NCBI RefSeq assembly: GCF_000283155.1 | Contig: NW_004454266.1 | Span: 3,208,282-3,272,281, forward strand | From: Ceratotherium simum simum | Taxonomy: Eukaryota > Chordata > Mammalia > Perissodactyla > Rhinocerotidae | DNA length: 64,000 bases | Reading direction: 5' to 3' | Shown: positions 35,801 to 47,595 of the stretch, in pieces | Position numbering within the stretch: the stretch's first letter is position 1 | Layout: the number at the start of each line of letters is the position of its first letter | Program-made: the position numbers and the translations under genes | The notes under the pieces: generated by a model | What the model was told of the DNA's origin: nothing | What the model saw: the letters and a program-made list of their open reading frames with translations, nothing else | Database searches by the model: none

Positions 35801-37560
35801 TAAGTAGCATATCAGTTCAACCTTTAACCTTAGGATACTTTAATTTTTCAAACTTTAAATGTGAAAACATTTTTTATAAATTAAATATTGTTTTTGCTAG
35901 ATATATGAAATGGTACTCTCTTATATTGTTGTTTTGGGATTGAGTATAAGTGTAATTTAGTTTAACTAATCCTTCTCATCTATGATGTATTAAATTTATA
36001 CTGGGTATGCTTTTATATTTTAAAACATAGATATTTTGATTGTTTGCTTTCCTTGGAACTAAATTATGCGACAAGAAGGACATTTATGTCTGTGATAGAG
36101 GATATTCTCCAATGGCATCTCTACCACTAACTCTTCTTTCGTTTGATCTTTACTTTTCCATGATTAAGATTTTATTAATATTTACTTTATGCCATTTTGT
36201 ACCAATTTGTTTCATACATCAATGTATCTTTACCCAAACTTGATTTAGATTTTATGTCTTAGGAAAATTAAAAATTTACTACATTATTATCCATTTGATA
36301 TGCTAGAACTGAAATATTCATTTTCTGATACCGCTGAGGTCGATGTATGTACACAGTACTAAACAGCTGGATAAAAATGGGAATCAACTAACATTAGAGC
36401 TGGCAATGTGTTTGGTCCAGTGTAGCTGACTCTTCAAGATAGCTCTCAGAAAGGAGTATATATGAAATTAACCTAATGTAGATGGATGTTCTTAGATATT
36501 TATAATACCCAAATATTCTTTTCTTTATGCCTTTCCTGGTATCACTTTTAGTTTTTTCAATATTTCTCTTTGACCTGTCATTGCTTTGACAATGCATCTG
36601 CCTTTATCTCTATATATTTGTCTATTTAATTATTTTATCATAGGGAATGATGTAAAGTATTACCTTTTGTAAATAGATTACACAACTGGATAACTTTTAA
36701 AAATGTTTACCCTCATTAGAACATTGATAGAAAATAATCCCACTTCTTTCAGGAATTCCACGCATTCTAGTTGTTGGTAATATGTGAACATAAAATCAGC
36801 AGAAGGAAAAAGAAAGTGTTGTCCACTGGATTTTGGAGTTCTGATTCCAACTGACTGCGTCCAGTCAATGAATTTTCAGAGGTCTTGTAAAATTGGTATG
36901 GTAATTTTAGGCATTTTGAGGGCAAGAGTTAAACACTGTAACTGAATAGTGGTAATGAATGGTTTCTGACTGAGTATTTAATTCTTTCACCACCATAAAA
37001 AAGACCAAGGTAGTCTTCACAAATATAATGTATTAGGTGGAGTACAGAGGCAAAACTGCCAAAATATGTATGGTCAGCACTATAGTGATATTTTGAATGT
37101 AATTTAATCCTTTGTATAACTGCCTTCTAGATCATGAATTCCAATATCTGAACGTATTTTAGACATTATCTTGCATTATATTCTATTGCATGTGTGGTAT
37201 GTACCATTGAGTTGTGTAGAATTTTGAGATACATATTTAAAATAACCTCTTTGCCTCTGTCTGCTTCTCTTTCTTATTCTTTCTGATTGCACTCCAGTAT
37301 TTCCCTCATTCCCATTTTCTCTAATGTACATATAATCCTACAGTACTTTAAATCCTATGAAACACAATCTGAAACAGACCTTTCAAATTCATGAATGATG
37401 TGAACAAAATGTCCACTATTTGAGTTTTACATTAATATTACCTTTACTGATAATGTGGAACTACATTGGTATAAGATATGTCCATCTCAATGAGTACATC
37501 ATTTATGAAAAAAGTTGCGTATAAAAATCCAATGGCTGTGTCTTTTAACCTGATAGATTT
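35801..37560. other. 5' flank of the intact olfactory receptor
   Basis: Collinear with about 59.0-61.02 kb apart from the ERE in copy 2. No TATA box or O/E-like and homeodomain sites could be assigned with confidence. The best-conserved block is the last 150 bp, near 37450-37510. Confidence 0.5.
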
Positions 37561-37562
37561 GC

Positions 37563-37590
37563 CTCTTCCCTTCCTCTTTTCTTTTTGAAG
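37563..37590 (+). promoter_or_regulatory. Candidate splice acceptor upstream of OR coding exon
   Basis: A pyrimidine-rich tract at 37563-37586 leads to an AG at 37589-37590, 57 bp before the ATG. Olfactory receptor genes usually have untranslated 5' exons spliced just upstream of a single coding exon. In copy 2 the tract is eroded and the AG has become AA. A second possible acceptor, CTTGACAG at 37621-37628, is kept in both copies, so the true site is uncertain. Confidence 0.35.
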
Positions 37591-37647
37591 ACAGCTTCTA
37601 AAAATTTCTAAATGCTTGGTCTTGACAGGAACCATGTGCTAACAAGG

Positions 37648-38586
37648 ATGGAACAGAAAAATGGAAGTTCTCTCACCGGGTTTATCCTACTGGGTTTTTC
37701 TGACAGGCCTCAACTGGAGATAGTCCTCTTTGTGGTTCTTTTGGTCTTCTACATCTTCACTTTGCTGGGAAACACAGCCATCATTGCATTGTCCCACCTG
37801 GATCCACATCTTCACACGCCTATGTACTTTTTCCTCTCCAACCTCAGCTTTCTGGACCTGTGTTACACTACCAGCATTGTTCCCCAGCTTCTGGTTAATC
37901 TCAGGGGAGCAGACAAATCAATCTCCTTTGGTGGTTGTGTAGTTCAGATGTACATCTCTCTAGGGCTGGGATGTACAGAATGCATCCTCTTAGGAGTTAT
38001 GGCATTTGACCGCTATGCAGCTGTCTGCAGGCCCCTCCACTACACAGTAATCATGCACTCCCGTCTCTGTGCCCTGATGGCTTCTGCTTCATGGTTCATC
38101 GGTTTTGCCAACTCCTTATTGCAGACAGTGCTCACCTTCCTTTTACCACTTTGTGGGAGAAATAAATTAGACCACTTCTTTTGTGAGATTCCTGCATTGC
38201 TCAAGCTTGCCTGTGTTGACATCACTATGATTGAGTCTGAGATCTTCTTTGTCAGTGCCATGGATCTTCTTTTACCTGTTGCATTTATCATGTTCTCCTA
38301 TGGTCGGATAGTCAGGGCCATTTTAAGAATAAAGTCTGCAGCAGGGCAGAGAAAAGCATTTGGGACATGTGTGTCCCACCTCACAGTGGTCGCTCTGTTC
38401 TACGGCACAGCCATCTATGCGTATCTCCAGCCCAGCAACAACTACTCTCAGGATCAGGGCAAGTTCATATCTCTCTTCTACACCATCATTGCCCCCATGA
38501 TCAACCCGCTCATATATACACTGCGGAACAAGGATGTTAAGGGAGCAATGAAGAAGATTCTTTGGAAGGATTATGACTTCAGATAA
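37648..38586 (+). CDS. Olfactory receptor, family 2 type, intact
   Basis: Odorant-binding class A GPCR acting in the cilia of olfactory neurons through Golf and adenylyl cyclase (family knowledge). The frame is 312 codons, single exon, the usual OR length. I chose the ATG at 37648 over one at 37612: its context AAGGATGG is strong and the upstream extension is out of frame in copy 2. Visible marks are N5 in NGS (glycosylation), GN at 41-42 in TM1, LHTPMYFFL at 55-63, C97 and C179 for the conserved disulfide, [10 protein letters not shown] at 118-127 (end of TM3), KAFGTC at 236-241 (TM6), and PMINPLIY at 283-290 (TM7). The overall sequence suggests subfamily 2G or a relative; I do not assign a symbol. 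No defect is visible, so it is likely functional. Its duplicate at 61112 is broken. Confidence 0.95.
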   Translation: MEQKNGSSLTGFILLGFSDRPQLEIVLFVVLLVFYIFTLLGNTAIIALSHLDPHLHTPMYFFLSNLSFLDLCYTTSIVPQLLVNLRGADKSISFGGCVVQMYISLGLGCTECILLGVMAFDRYAAVCRPLHYTVIMHSRLCALMASASWFIGFANSLLQTVLTFLLPLCGRNKLDHFFCEIPALLKLACVDITMIESEIFFVSAMDLLLPVAFIMFSYGRIVRAILRIKSAAGQRKAFGTCVSHLTVVALFYGTAIYAYLQPSNNYSQDQGKFISLFYTIIAPMINPLIYTLRNKDVKGAMKKILWKDYDFR

Positions 38587-40035
38587 CGGGGCTAGGAAAA
38601 CACTTTAATGGGAGGACTTTGAGTACCAGAGCCCTTAAGATGTTTGTGTCCTCCAGGTGTCATCCAAAATTTCCCTGACAACTCTCAAAGGAATTTTCTT
38701 ACCTCAGTCTCCTATGAAATGAGTGTTCAAAATCAACTTTCATAGATTCATTCCAATCTCCAGAGATGCTGCTTCTAGTGTTTCAAGAACATCTGCCTTA
38801 TATTTATTATTTTTAAAAGCTCTATCGAGTTTCTTATTTGCAACCCTGTTTGGGAACATTATTCCATTTCTACTTGGAAAAAGACATTTAAGTTCATACC
38901 ATAAAGGCATAGCCAAATAAGAGATAAAACCACTGATACACTGTAAGAAATAATAACATGTTGGCATTTTCTAGCAATTGCTGGAGAGCTATCACTTATT
39001 CTTGCTTTTAGATCATGGCTCTATTACAAAGTCCATAGGTTGACTATATAAGAGGTTTTTCATAGAGGTATTTGGGGAAACTGGAAAAAACAAAGTTTAA
39101 GCTCAAAGATAAAGTTGCTAACATCAATCCTGATAAAGTCGTTCTGAAGTTAGTCCAAACAGTAGCCTCATCAATGTGGCTGCCATATTATGTAGCATTC
39201 ATTTCATAGAAGGCTATACACTAGATGACTGGGTGAAGGGTGAGATACAATGGTGCCAGTAACGATGGTAGCCCTTAGTTGGTACTGTATATGTATGATT
39301 TGGTACATAGCCATAGAAACATAGATGTAAAGTATGGAAGTTGGTTACTTTAAATTTACAAGCCTTGTTTTCTTTTTAAAATCTGACTTTTGAAGACATT
39401 ATCATATCTGAATAGTACATGACCCAAGTTCTATTTCATATTCTATGCATTTTACTTACAGTAATGAAGCAAAAATTTCAAAGGGTATAATAGATTTAGA
39501 TTTCTCTCTTCTTACCATTTTACAAAATTCTTTGATTTAGGCATTTATTTGTCAGGGCCTTTGTATCTCACATCTGGCAATATCACATATAATTTGATTT
39601 CAGTGACATATAAAAATATAAGAAGTGGTTCCTTATTCCTAGGTAATCTTAAGTTTTGTGGAAGCTTTCTCAGATTCATCTGGAGGAAATTTAAAAAATA
39701 ATGTGCATATTAATTTTTAAAAATCTCTCTATGTGTAAACTTACGAACAGCCATCTCATGAAATAACTATCATTCAATTCTGAATCATGTGATAAGTATC
39801 AACATTCCAGAAAAATCGAATCTGACATTCTAGCCCCGAGGTCCCCATCAAAGCTCAGTTTGCAGTGTAAATTTGTTGTGGGTTGTGAATCCTGGTGTTT
39901 GTACATATTTAAAGTCATGAACAGTGTATTTTTCCATGGAGGTTATAGCTTTGACATTGTTATCATCACAGAAATGTTTATGATTTTTAGTAGGTTTTTC
40001 CAACATGTAACACAGTTCAGCTAAATACGTGTGTC
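38587..40035. other. 3' flank of the intact olfactory receptor
   Basis: Collinear with about 62.05-63.52 kb. It may contain the 3' UTR; no polyadenylation signal could be assigned with confidence. No further gene is visible. Confidence 0.5.
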
Positions 40036-40491
40036 TGGCCACACACCCAGTTGGGTGAGCAGTGCAGGATGGGTTGTGGAGAGACCAAAGAAAAGACCCG
40101 GAGACCTCGAATGAGACATATAGGTTTATTGGGAGTTACTTACAGGCAGGTTTAGTGGCGGCCGGCTGGACAGCAATGTGCACCCACAACCGCAGGTAGG
40201 GAGGGGCTTGTTTATATAGGCAGGGGACACAAAGGCTATATGTTTGCCAAGAGGGGCTCTCCCAGGTACGACCAATGTTCCCAGGAACGACAGTTCATGT
40301 GGAGGGCCTCTGTGTCCCTTTAAGACACAACACTCTTTAAATGAGATAAGGTAAGATCCGGGCTGTCCAGGCCCTGGATTGTTACAAATCCCAGCAGCTG
40401 TGCATCCTGCCCAGAACGGAGCCAGAAGGACACATGGTTGCAATGGGCTTGTGGGCTTTTGCTGAGCAAGCAAGGCCCCGGCCCTACAACA
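40036..40491 (-). mobile_element. Solo LTR, ERVK-like, about 456 bp
   Basis: GC-rich block read on the - strand as starting TGTTGTAGGG and ending GTGTGGCCA (TG...CA). It has a TATA-like CCTATATAAAC at 40210-40220 and an AATAAA at 40135-40140. The flanks share a GTGTGTC motif, compatible with a 6-8 bp target duplication that cannot be resolved in the GT-rich site. Copy 2 has the empty site at about 63520. No internal retroviral genes. Confidence 0.85.
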
Positions 40492-40939
40492 TGTGTGTCT
40501 TGGGTGGAGACATATGCAAAAAATTATCAAATAGTCTCCTGTCCAGACAACTAACCTACATCCTCCTGGGCCTTGAACCCCCTCAGTTGGTCATGCTCAT
40601 GGCACGAGATCTTGCAAGAGACACAGGTTGGTGAGGTGGAAATGACAGCTAGGATAAATTATACACATGGTCAAGATTCTATCCATATCCTTAATAGCAT
40701 CCCAGTATTCACACTTGAAGTCAACACTTGGGAAACCGTATATTTTGACAGCATAGTAATGCTTAATGTATACCAGTATAACAACAGTTTGGGAATACTG
40801 TTTACCTCCAGTGGTGACAAGTTTCCCACTCTCCATTATTACTCAACAGCACCTTGATAGGTATACCCCAATGGTCACTTTAAAATCCCTTAAATGAACT
40901 TTCTTTGGTACAGAAAACCTCAAGGTCTCCTGAAGCCAC
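40492..40939. other. Duplicated intergenic DNA
   Basis: Closely matches 63520-63965 of copy 2. Overlapping short frames occur on both strands and are not supported as genes. Confidence 0.55.
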
Positions 40940-41441
40940 TGATATATGAGAATTTTTATACATTGAAGTATATGGGGAAGCCATTCTGGCTTGAACCTAT
41001 CTGGCCTGAATTTTATTTGAACCAAAGAAGCCTGACTTTTGGCTTATCAAACATATATTGTACATCTGCTTTAATCATTACCTTAAAGTAAAAAATTGTA
41101 CTCTTTTGAAGATAAGAATTAATGTCTCCCTTCTTATGATGCTGGTACTCTTTGAAGATGTCTCCCTTTCCATGACACCAGGTTCATGTTGACCTGCTGT
41201 GTACGTGCTAATCTGTAACAAACATCTCCTTGAACTCTTGCAGGAATGTATCCGTGTCATGCTTGATGTATATATCTTTGTTTTGAAAAGATATATAACT
41301 GTGCTAAAAATCACTCTTCTCCAGGCCCTTTCCTTCCCTTGTGAAGGCTGAGACTGCCAGGATATAGTCTTCAGTTTGGCTTGAATAAAACTCTTTTCTT
41401 TTGCAATAAAATGATTATCAGTTATTTGCATTGACACTACA
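40940..41441 (+). mobile_element. Candidate LTR, ERV1-like
   Basis: About 500 bp bounded by TG and CA, with TTGAATAAAACTC at 41381-41393 like an R/U5 boundary. The corresponding stretch of copy 2 (near 63965) passes directly to the sequence found at about 41455. No exact target duplication seen. A deletion in copy 2 is the alternative. Confidence 0.5.
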
Positions 41442-42050
41442 GAGTCTATTGCTCTGACTGAGCGACTACTTCTCTGCTCTTAAGGACACACAAAACGCTG
41501 CCACCAAATAGATTTATTTCCTTTAAGTAAACATGTGAATGGCATTTGAATAGTTACATTGCTTGGAAATAAATTACAGAAAATAAAGATCTCTGGACGC
41601 CATGATAAAATAAAAAATATATATATCATACAAGAGACCAAATCAAAGTTCAGTATTCTGCTGTAATACTTCTCAAATGGGATCTAAGAACTCTACCTTC
41701 TCAAGCTCTCCGTGCTTTGTCTATAACAGACGACAGCGTTGTGTCAGCTGCCACTAAAATTATCTGGACTATTTCCTTTTGAATTCTCACCAGCAACTGT
41801 GGACAGGCTCTAGTGATCTTACCCAGGGCTTGGCTAAATTCTTTTATCCCATCTATGTTGAACATCTCAAGTTCAGGACTACCATTGTGCCCTAGAGCAA
41901 TTCATGGATTCTTCCAACCCTTGCATCCTTTGAGGAACACAGTATGCACACCATCGGCTCAGGTGATGAGTGATCTCAGAGACCCCAAATGTCAGTTAGA
42001 TTCACATGAAACACAATTTTTGGGAGGTTACATTACTTAAAGTGGATAAT
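41442..42050. other. Unclassified intergenic DNA
   Basis: Beyond the comparable part of copy 2, so its membership in the duplicated unit is unknown. AT repeats near 41618-41630. No gene. Confidence 0.5.
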
Positions 42051-42279
42051 AATTATTTTTTTTTAGTGAGGTAACATTGGTTTATAGCATCGTGTAAATT
42101 TCAGAGGTACATCACTATCTTTTGATTTCTTGTAGATTACATCGTGTTCACCACCCAAAGACTTATTACTTTCCGTCACAATACACGTGTCTAATCACCC
42201 CTTTTGCCCTCCTCCCTCCCGCCTTCTTCTCTAACCAGTATCTATGTGTTTTTGTTGTGGTGGTTGTTGTTTTTATCTT

Positions 42280-45200
42280 CTACTTAAGAGTGAGATTATA
42301 CAGTATTTCACTTTCTCCGTCTGACTAATTTCACTTAGCATAATACATACCCTCAAGGTGCATCCATGTTGCTGCAAATAGCAAGATTTCATCTTTTTTC
42401 TATAGCTGAGCAGTATTCCGTTGTGTATATCTATCACATCTTTATCCATTCGTCCCTTGCTATGCACCTAGGTTGCTTCGAAGTCTTGCTATTGTGAATA
42501 AAGGTGCAATGAACATAGGGGTGCATATATCTTTATGCATTCATGTTTTCATGTTCTTTTGATAAATACCAGCAGTGGAATAGCTGGATCATATGATAGT
42601 TCTATTCTTAGTTTTTCGAGGAATCTCCATACTGTTTTCTATAGTGGCTGCACCAGTTTGCACTCCCACCAGCAGTGTATGAGAGTTACCTTTTCTTGAT
42701 GTCCTCTCTGACAATTGTTATTTCTAGTCATGTTAAATATAGCCATTCTGAAGGATGTGAGGTGATATCTCATTGTACTTTTGATTTCCATTTTCCTAAT
42801 AATTAGTGATGTGGAACATCTTTTCATGTTTCTGTTGGCCGTCTGTATATCTTCTTTGGAAAAATGTTCAGATCTTTTGCCCATTTTTTGATTAGGTTGC
42901 TAGTTTTTTCGTTGTTGAGGTGTATGAGTTCTTTATATATTTTGGATATTAACCCCTTTTCAGATATATGGTTTGCAAATATCTTCTCCCAGTTGATAGG
43001 CAGTCCTTTCATTTTGTTGATGGTTTCCCTTGCTGTGCAGAAGATTTTTACTTTAATGTAGTCCCATGTGTTTATTTTTATTATTGTTTCCCTTGCCTGG
43101 TCAGACATGGTATTTGAAAATATGTTGCTAAGACCAATGTCAAAGAGCATACTGTCCATGTTTTCTTCTAGAATTTTTATGGTATCAGGTTTTACATTCT
43201 AGTCTTTAATCCATTTTGAGTTAATTTTTGTGTATGGGGTAAGATAATGATCTACTTTCATTCTTTTGCATGTGGCTGTCCAGTTTTCCCAATACAATTT
43301 ATTGGAGAGACTTTCCTTGCTCCATTGTATGTTCTTGGCTCCCCTGTCGAAAATTAGCTGTCCAGAGATATGTGGTTTTATTTCTGGGCTCTTGATTCTG
43401 TTCCATTCATCTGTGTGTCTGTTTTTGTGCTAGTACCATGCTGTTTTGATTACTATAGCTTTGTAGTATGCTTTGAAATCAGGGTGTGTGATACCTCCAG
43501 CTTTGTTCTTTTTTCTAAGAATTGCTTTTGCTATTCGGAGTCTTGTGTTGTTCCATATAAATTTTAGGATTCTTTGTTCTATTTCTGTGAAGAATGTCCT
43601 TGGAACTTTGATGGGGATTGTAATGAATCTGTAGATTTATTTATGAAGTATGTACATTTTAACTATGTTAATTCTTCCAATCCATGGGCACAGTGTATCT
43701 TTCCTTTCTTTGTGTCTTCTTCCATTTCTTTCAACAATGTTTTATTGTTTTCAGTGTACATCTTTCACCTCTTTGGTTAAGTTTATTTCTAGGTATTTTA
43801 TTCTTTTTGTTGCACTTGTAAATGGGTTGTAGTCTTAACTTCTCTTTCTCCTACTTCATTGTTAGTGTATAGAAACACAACTGATTTTTGTATGTTGATT
43901 TTCTATCCTGCAACTTTACCATATGCATTTATTATTTCTAAAAGTTTTTTGGTGGAGTCTTTAGGATTTTCCTTATATAAAATTATGTCATCCGCAAATA
44001 GTGACAGTTTCACTTCCTTTCCAATTTAGATCCCTTTTATTTCTTTTTCTTGCCTAATTGCTCTGGCTAGGACATCCAATACTATGTTAAGTAAGAGTAG
44101 TGAAACTGGGCATCCTTGTCCAGATCCAGTTCTTAGAGGGGTAACTCCCAGTTTTTCTCTGTTGAGTATGACGTTGGCTGTGGGTTTGTCATACATGGCT
44201 TTATTATGTTGAGGCACTTTCCTTCTATACACATTTTATTCAGAGTTTTTATCATAAATGGATGCTGTATCTTGTCAAATGCTCTCTCTGCATCTATTGA
44301 GATGATCATGTGATTTTTATTCTTCTTTTAATGTGGAGTATCCCATTGATTGATTTGCACATGTTTTACTATCCCTGAATCCCTGGAATAAATCCCACTT
44401 GGTTATGGTGTATGATCTTTTTAATGTATTGTTGTATTTGATTTGATAATATTTTCTTGAGGATTTTTGCATTGATGTTTATCAATTATATTGGCCTGTA
44501 ATTTTATTTTTTTGTTGTCGTCCTTGTCTGGTTTTGGTATCATGGTAATATTTGCCTTGTAGCGTCAGTTAGGAAGCTTGCCCTCCTCTTCAATTTTTTG
44601 GAAGAGTTTGAGAAGGATAGGTTTTAAGTTTTCTTGAATGTTTGGTAGAATTCACCAGGGAATCTGTCTGGTCCTGTTATTTTATTTTGGGGGAGGTTTT
44701 TGATTACTGTTTTGATCTCCTTACTGGTAATTGGTCGATTCAAACTCTCTATTTCTTCCTGATTCAGTTTTGGAAGGTTATGATCCTAAGAATTTATCCA
44801 TTTCTTTTAGGTTGCCCAATTTGTAGGCACACAGCTTTTCATGGTATTATCTTATAATCTTTTGTATTTCTGCAGTGTTCAATGTAATTTCTCCTCTTTC
44901 ATTTCTGATTTTATTTATTTGAGCTTTCTCTTTGTTTTTTCTTGGTGAGTCTAGCTAAAGATCTGTCAATTTTGTTTATCTTTTCAAAGAACCACCTCTT
45001 AGTTTCTTTGATTTTTCTTTTTCTTTTTTATGGTCTCAATTTCCTTTATTTCTGCTCTGATTTTTGTTATTTCTTTCCTTCTACTGGCTTGGGTCTTTGT
45101 TTGTTCTTCTTTTTCCAATTCCTTTAATTGCATTGTTAGATAGTTTACTTGAGATTTTTCTTTTTTTTTTTTTTGTTAGGAAGATCAGCCCTGAGCTAAC

Positions 45201-46250
45201 ATCCATGCTAATCCTCCTCTTTTTCCTGAGGAAGACCGGCTCTGAGCTAACATCTACTGCCTATCTTCTTCTTTTTTTTTCCCCAAAGCCCCAGTAGATA
45301 GTTGTATGTCATAGTTGCACATCCTTCTAGTTGCTGCATGTGGGACGCGGCCTCAGCATGGCCAGAGAAGCGGTGCATCGGTGCGCGCCCGGGATCCGAA
45401 CCCAGGCCGCCAGTAGCGAAGTGCGCGCACTTAACCACTAAACCACGGGGCCGGCCCCTGAGATTTTTCTTATTTGTTGAGGTAGGCCTGTATTGCTATA
45501 AACTTCCCTTTTAAAACTGCTTTTGCTGTATCCCACAAATTTTGGAATGTCGTATTTTCATTTTCATTTTCTCCAGGTTTTTGTGATTTCTCCTTTGATT
45601 TCTTCATTGACCCAATAGTTGTTTGGTAGAATTTTCTTTAATCTCCACATATTTGTGGCTTTTCCAATTTTCTTCCTGTAGTTAATTTTTAGTTTCATAC
45701 CATTGAGGTCAGAAAAGATGCTTAGCATTATTTCAATACTATTAAATTTATTGAGACTTGTTTTGTGGCCTGATATGTGATCTATTCTGGAGAATATTCC
45801 ATGTGCATTTGAAGAGAATGTGTGTTATGTGCTTTTTGGGTTGAATGTTCTGTGTACATCTACTAAGTCCTTCTGGTCTAATGTGTCATTTAAGGCCGAT
45901 GTTTCCTTATTGATCTTCTGTTTGGATGATCTATCCATTAGTGTAAGTGGAGTGTTAAAGTCCCCTACTAATAGATGTTACTGTCTATTTCTCCTTTTAC
46001 ATCTGTTAATAATTGTTTTATATATTTAGGTGCTGGTATGTTAAGTGTATAGATATTTACAGTGTTATATCCTCTTGTTGGATTGTTCCCTTTATCTTTA
46101 TGTAGTGCCTTTCTTTGTCTCTTGTTACAGTTTTATATATATATATGGGTCTTGTTTTGTTATCCAATCAGCCACCCTATGTCTTTTAATTGGAGCATTT
46201 AGTCCTTTGACATTTAAAGTAGCTATTGATAGGTAGGTACTTATTAGCAT
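42280..46250 (-). pseudogene. L1 ORF2, inactivated
   Basis: The - strand start ATG lies at about 46250. Endonuclease and reverse transcriptase parts are recognisable, including the reverse complement of the active-site region near 43995 (GTCATCCGCAAATAG). Many stops occur, and an ERE interrupts it at 45163-45458. Confidence 0.85.
45163..45458 (-). mobile_element. ERE SINE, longer variant, inside L1
   Basis: T-rich start, tail blocks, then an unusual middle with CCCCAGTAGATAGTTGTATG and CACATCCTTCTAGTTGCTGC not present in the other EREs here. It ends GGGGCCGGCCCC. The target duplication TGAGATTTTTCTT is at 45150-45162 and 45459-45471. This is a distinct ERE subfamily. Confidence 0.94.
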
Positions 46251-46689
46251 TTTGTTGTTTTTTTGAGGGTGTTTTAGTATTTCTTCTTTGTTCTTTCTTC
46301 TCTTGCTCTCTTCCCTTGTGGTTTGGTGGCTTTCTTTAGTATTGGGGCCCTTTCTCATAATTTTTTGTTTATTTATTATCTGGTTTGTGATTACCATGAG
46401 GTTCATATGTAATAGTCTATGTAAATATGAATCTATATTAAGTTGATGGTCTCCTAAGTTTGACCTCTTGCTAAAAGATCTGCTCTTTTACTCCATCTAT
46501 CCATAGTTTATGTTTTGGATATCATATTTAACCTATTTTTTGTGCATATGTATCCATTACCCTCTTATCATGGAAATAGAAAATTTTGTTACATTTGTCT
46601 TTTGAGCTTCATAGGTGGTTTACCTGCTACCTTTACTGTATATTTGGCTTTATCAGTGATTTTATTGTTTTTTTTAAAAATAATTTTCT

Positions 46690-47595
46690 AATTCCTATTT
46701 GTGGTATTTTCTTTTCCACTTAAATAAGTCCCTTTGGCATTTCCTGCAAGGCTGGTTTGTTGTTGGTAAACTCCTTTAGTTTTTGCCTGTCTGGAAAACT
46801 CTTTATCTCTCCTTTCATTCTGAATGATAACTTTACCAGGCAGAGTATTCTTGGCTGTAGATTTTTTCCTTTTAGCACTTTTAATATATCATGCCACTCC
46901 TTTCTAGCCTGTAAGGTTTGCTGAGAAGTCAGCTGATAGACTTATGGGGTTTCTTTTGTTTGTAGCTTGTTGCTTTTCTCTTGTGGCTTTTAGGATTCTC
47001 TCTTTATCTTTGATTCTTGACATTTTACTTATAATGTGCCTTGGTGTGGGCCTTTTTGGGTTTATCTTGTTTGGTGCTTTCTGTGCTTTCTGTACCTGGA
47101 TGTCTGTTTCCTTCTTTAGGTTAGGAAAGTTTTCAGCTATTATTTCTTCAAATAGATTCTCCACCCCTTTGTCTCTCTCTTTTCCTTCTGGGACACCTAT
47201 AATACAGATGTTAGTGTGCTTGATGTTGTCCCAGAGGTCCCTTAGATTTTCCTTGTTCTTTTTAATTTTTTTTTCTTTTATCTGTTCATCTTTTGTGATT
47301 TCCTATATTCTTCCATCCAGCTCACTGATCTGTTCTTCTGTATCATCTATTCTGCTATTGAGTCCCTCTAGTGAATTTTTCATTTCCATGATTGTATTCT
47401 TCAGTTCTGATTGGTTCTTTGTTTAATATTTTCCAATTCTTTGTTGAAGTTCTCATGGAATTCACCCATTCTTCTCCCAAGATCAGTGAATATCCTTGTG
47501 ACTATTAGTTTGTACCCTTTATCAGGTAGATTGTTTATCTCTGTTTCATTTAGTTCTTTTTCTGGGGACTTGTCCTGTTCCCTTATTTGGAACAT
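46690..47595 (-). pseudogene. L1 ORF1, inactivated
   Basis: Begins MFQIREQDKSPEK on the - strand at 47595, equivalent to the start of the intact ORF1 at 18826. It stops after 64 codons (47401). A later block with ENLFEEIIAENFPNLKKETD is readable near 47164-46904 in another frame. Confidence 0.85.

Larger units (their letters stand above)
25820..41500 (+). repeat. Segmental duplication, copy 1
   Basis: Direct repeat of about 50.64-64.0 kb. Collinear matches include 25860 with 50680, 26590 with 51490, 28400 with 52760, 30200 with 54260, 35560 with 58760, 37648 with 61112 and 40660 with 63670. Divergence looks like roughly 10-13% outside the receptor gene, judged by eye. The left edge coincides with the end of the MLT1-like LTR. 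The right limit of homology cannot be fixed because copy 2 runs off the window. Confidence 0.95.

Noticed and set aside
35566..35943. 125-codon + strand frame in the OR 5' flank
   Set aside because: It lies over a MIR element and is broken by stops in duplication copy 2, so there is no sign of coding constraint.
37612..37647. Upstream in-frame ATG extending the OR by 12 residues
   Set aside because: Weaker start context, gives 324 residues with an unusual N-terminus, and a base difference puts it out of frame in copy 2. The start at 37648 matches normal OR length.
40126..40530. 134-codon - strand frame
   Set aside because: Falls within the solo LTR, which is GC-rich and therefore has fewer chance stops. 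No viral gene similarity is visible and LTRs of this type do not encode proteins.
46128..46150. AT repeat as a possible origin or regulatory site
   Set aside because: A short TATATA tract within the L1 ORF2 start region; a microsatellite expansion is sufficient.
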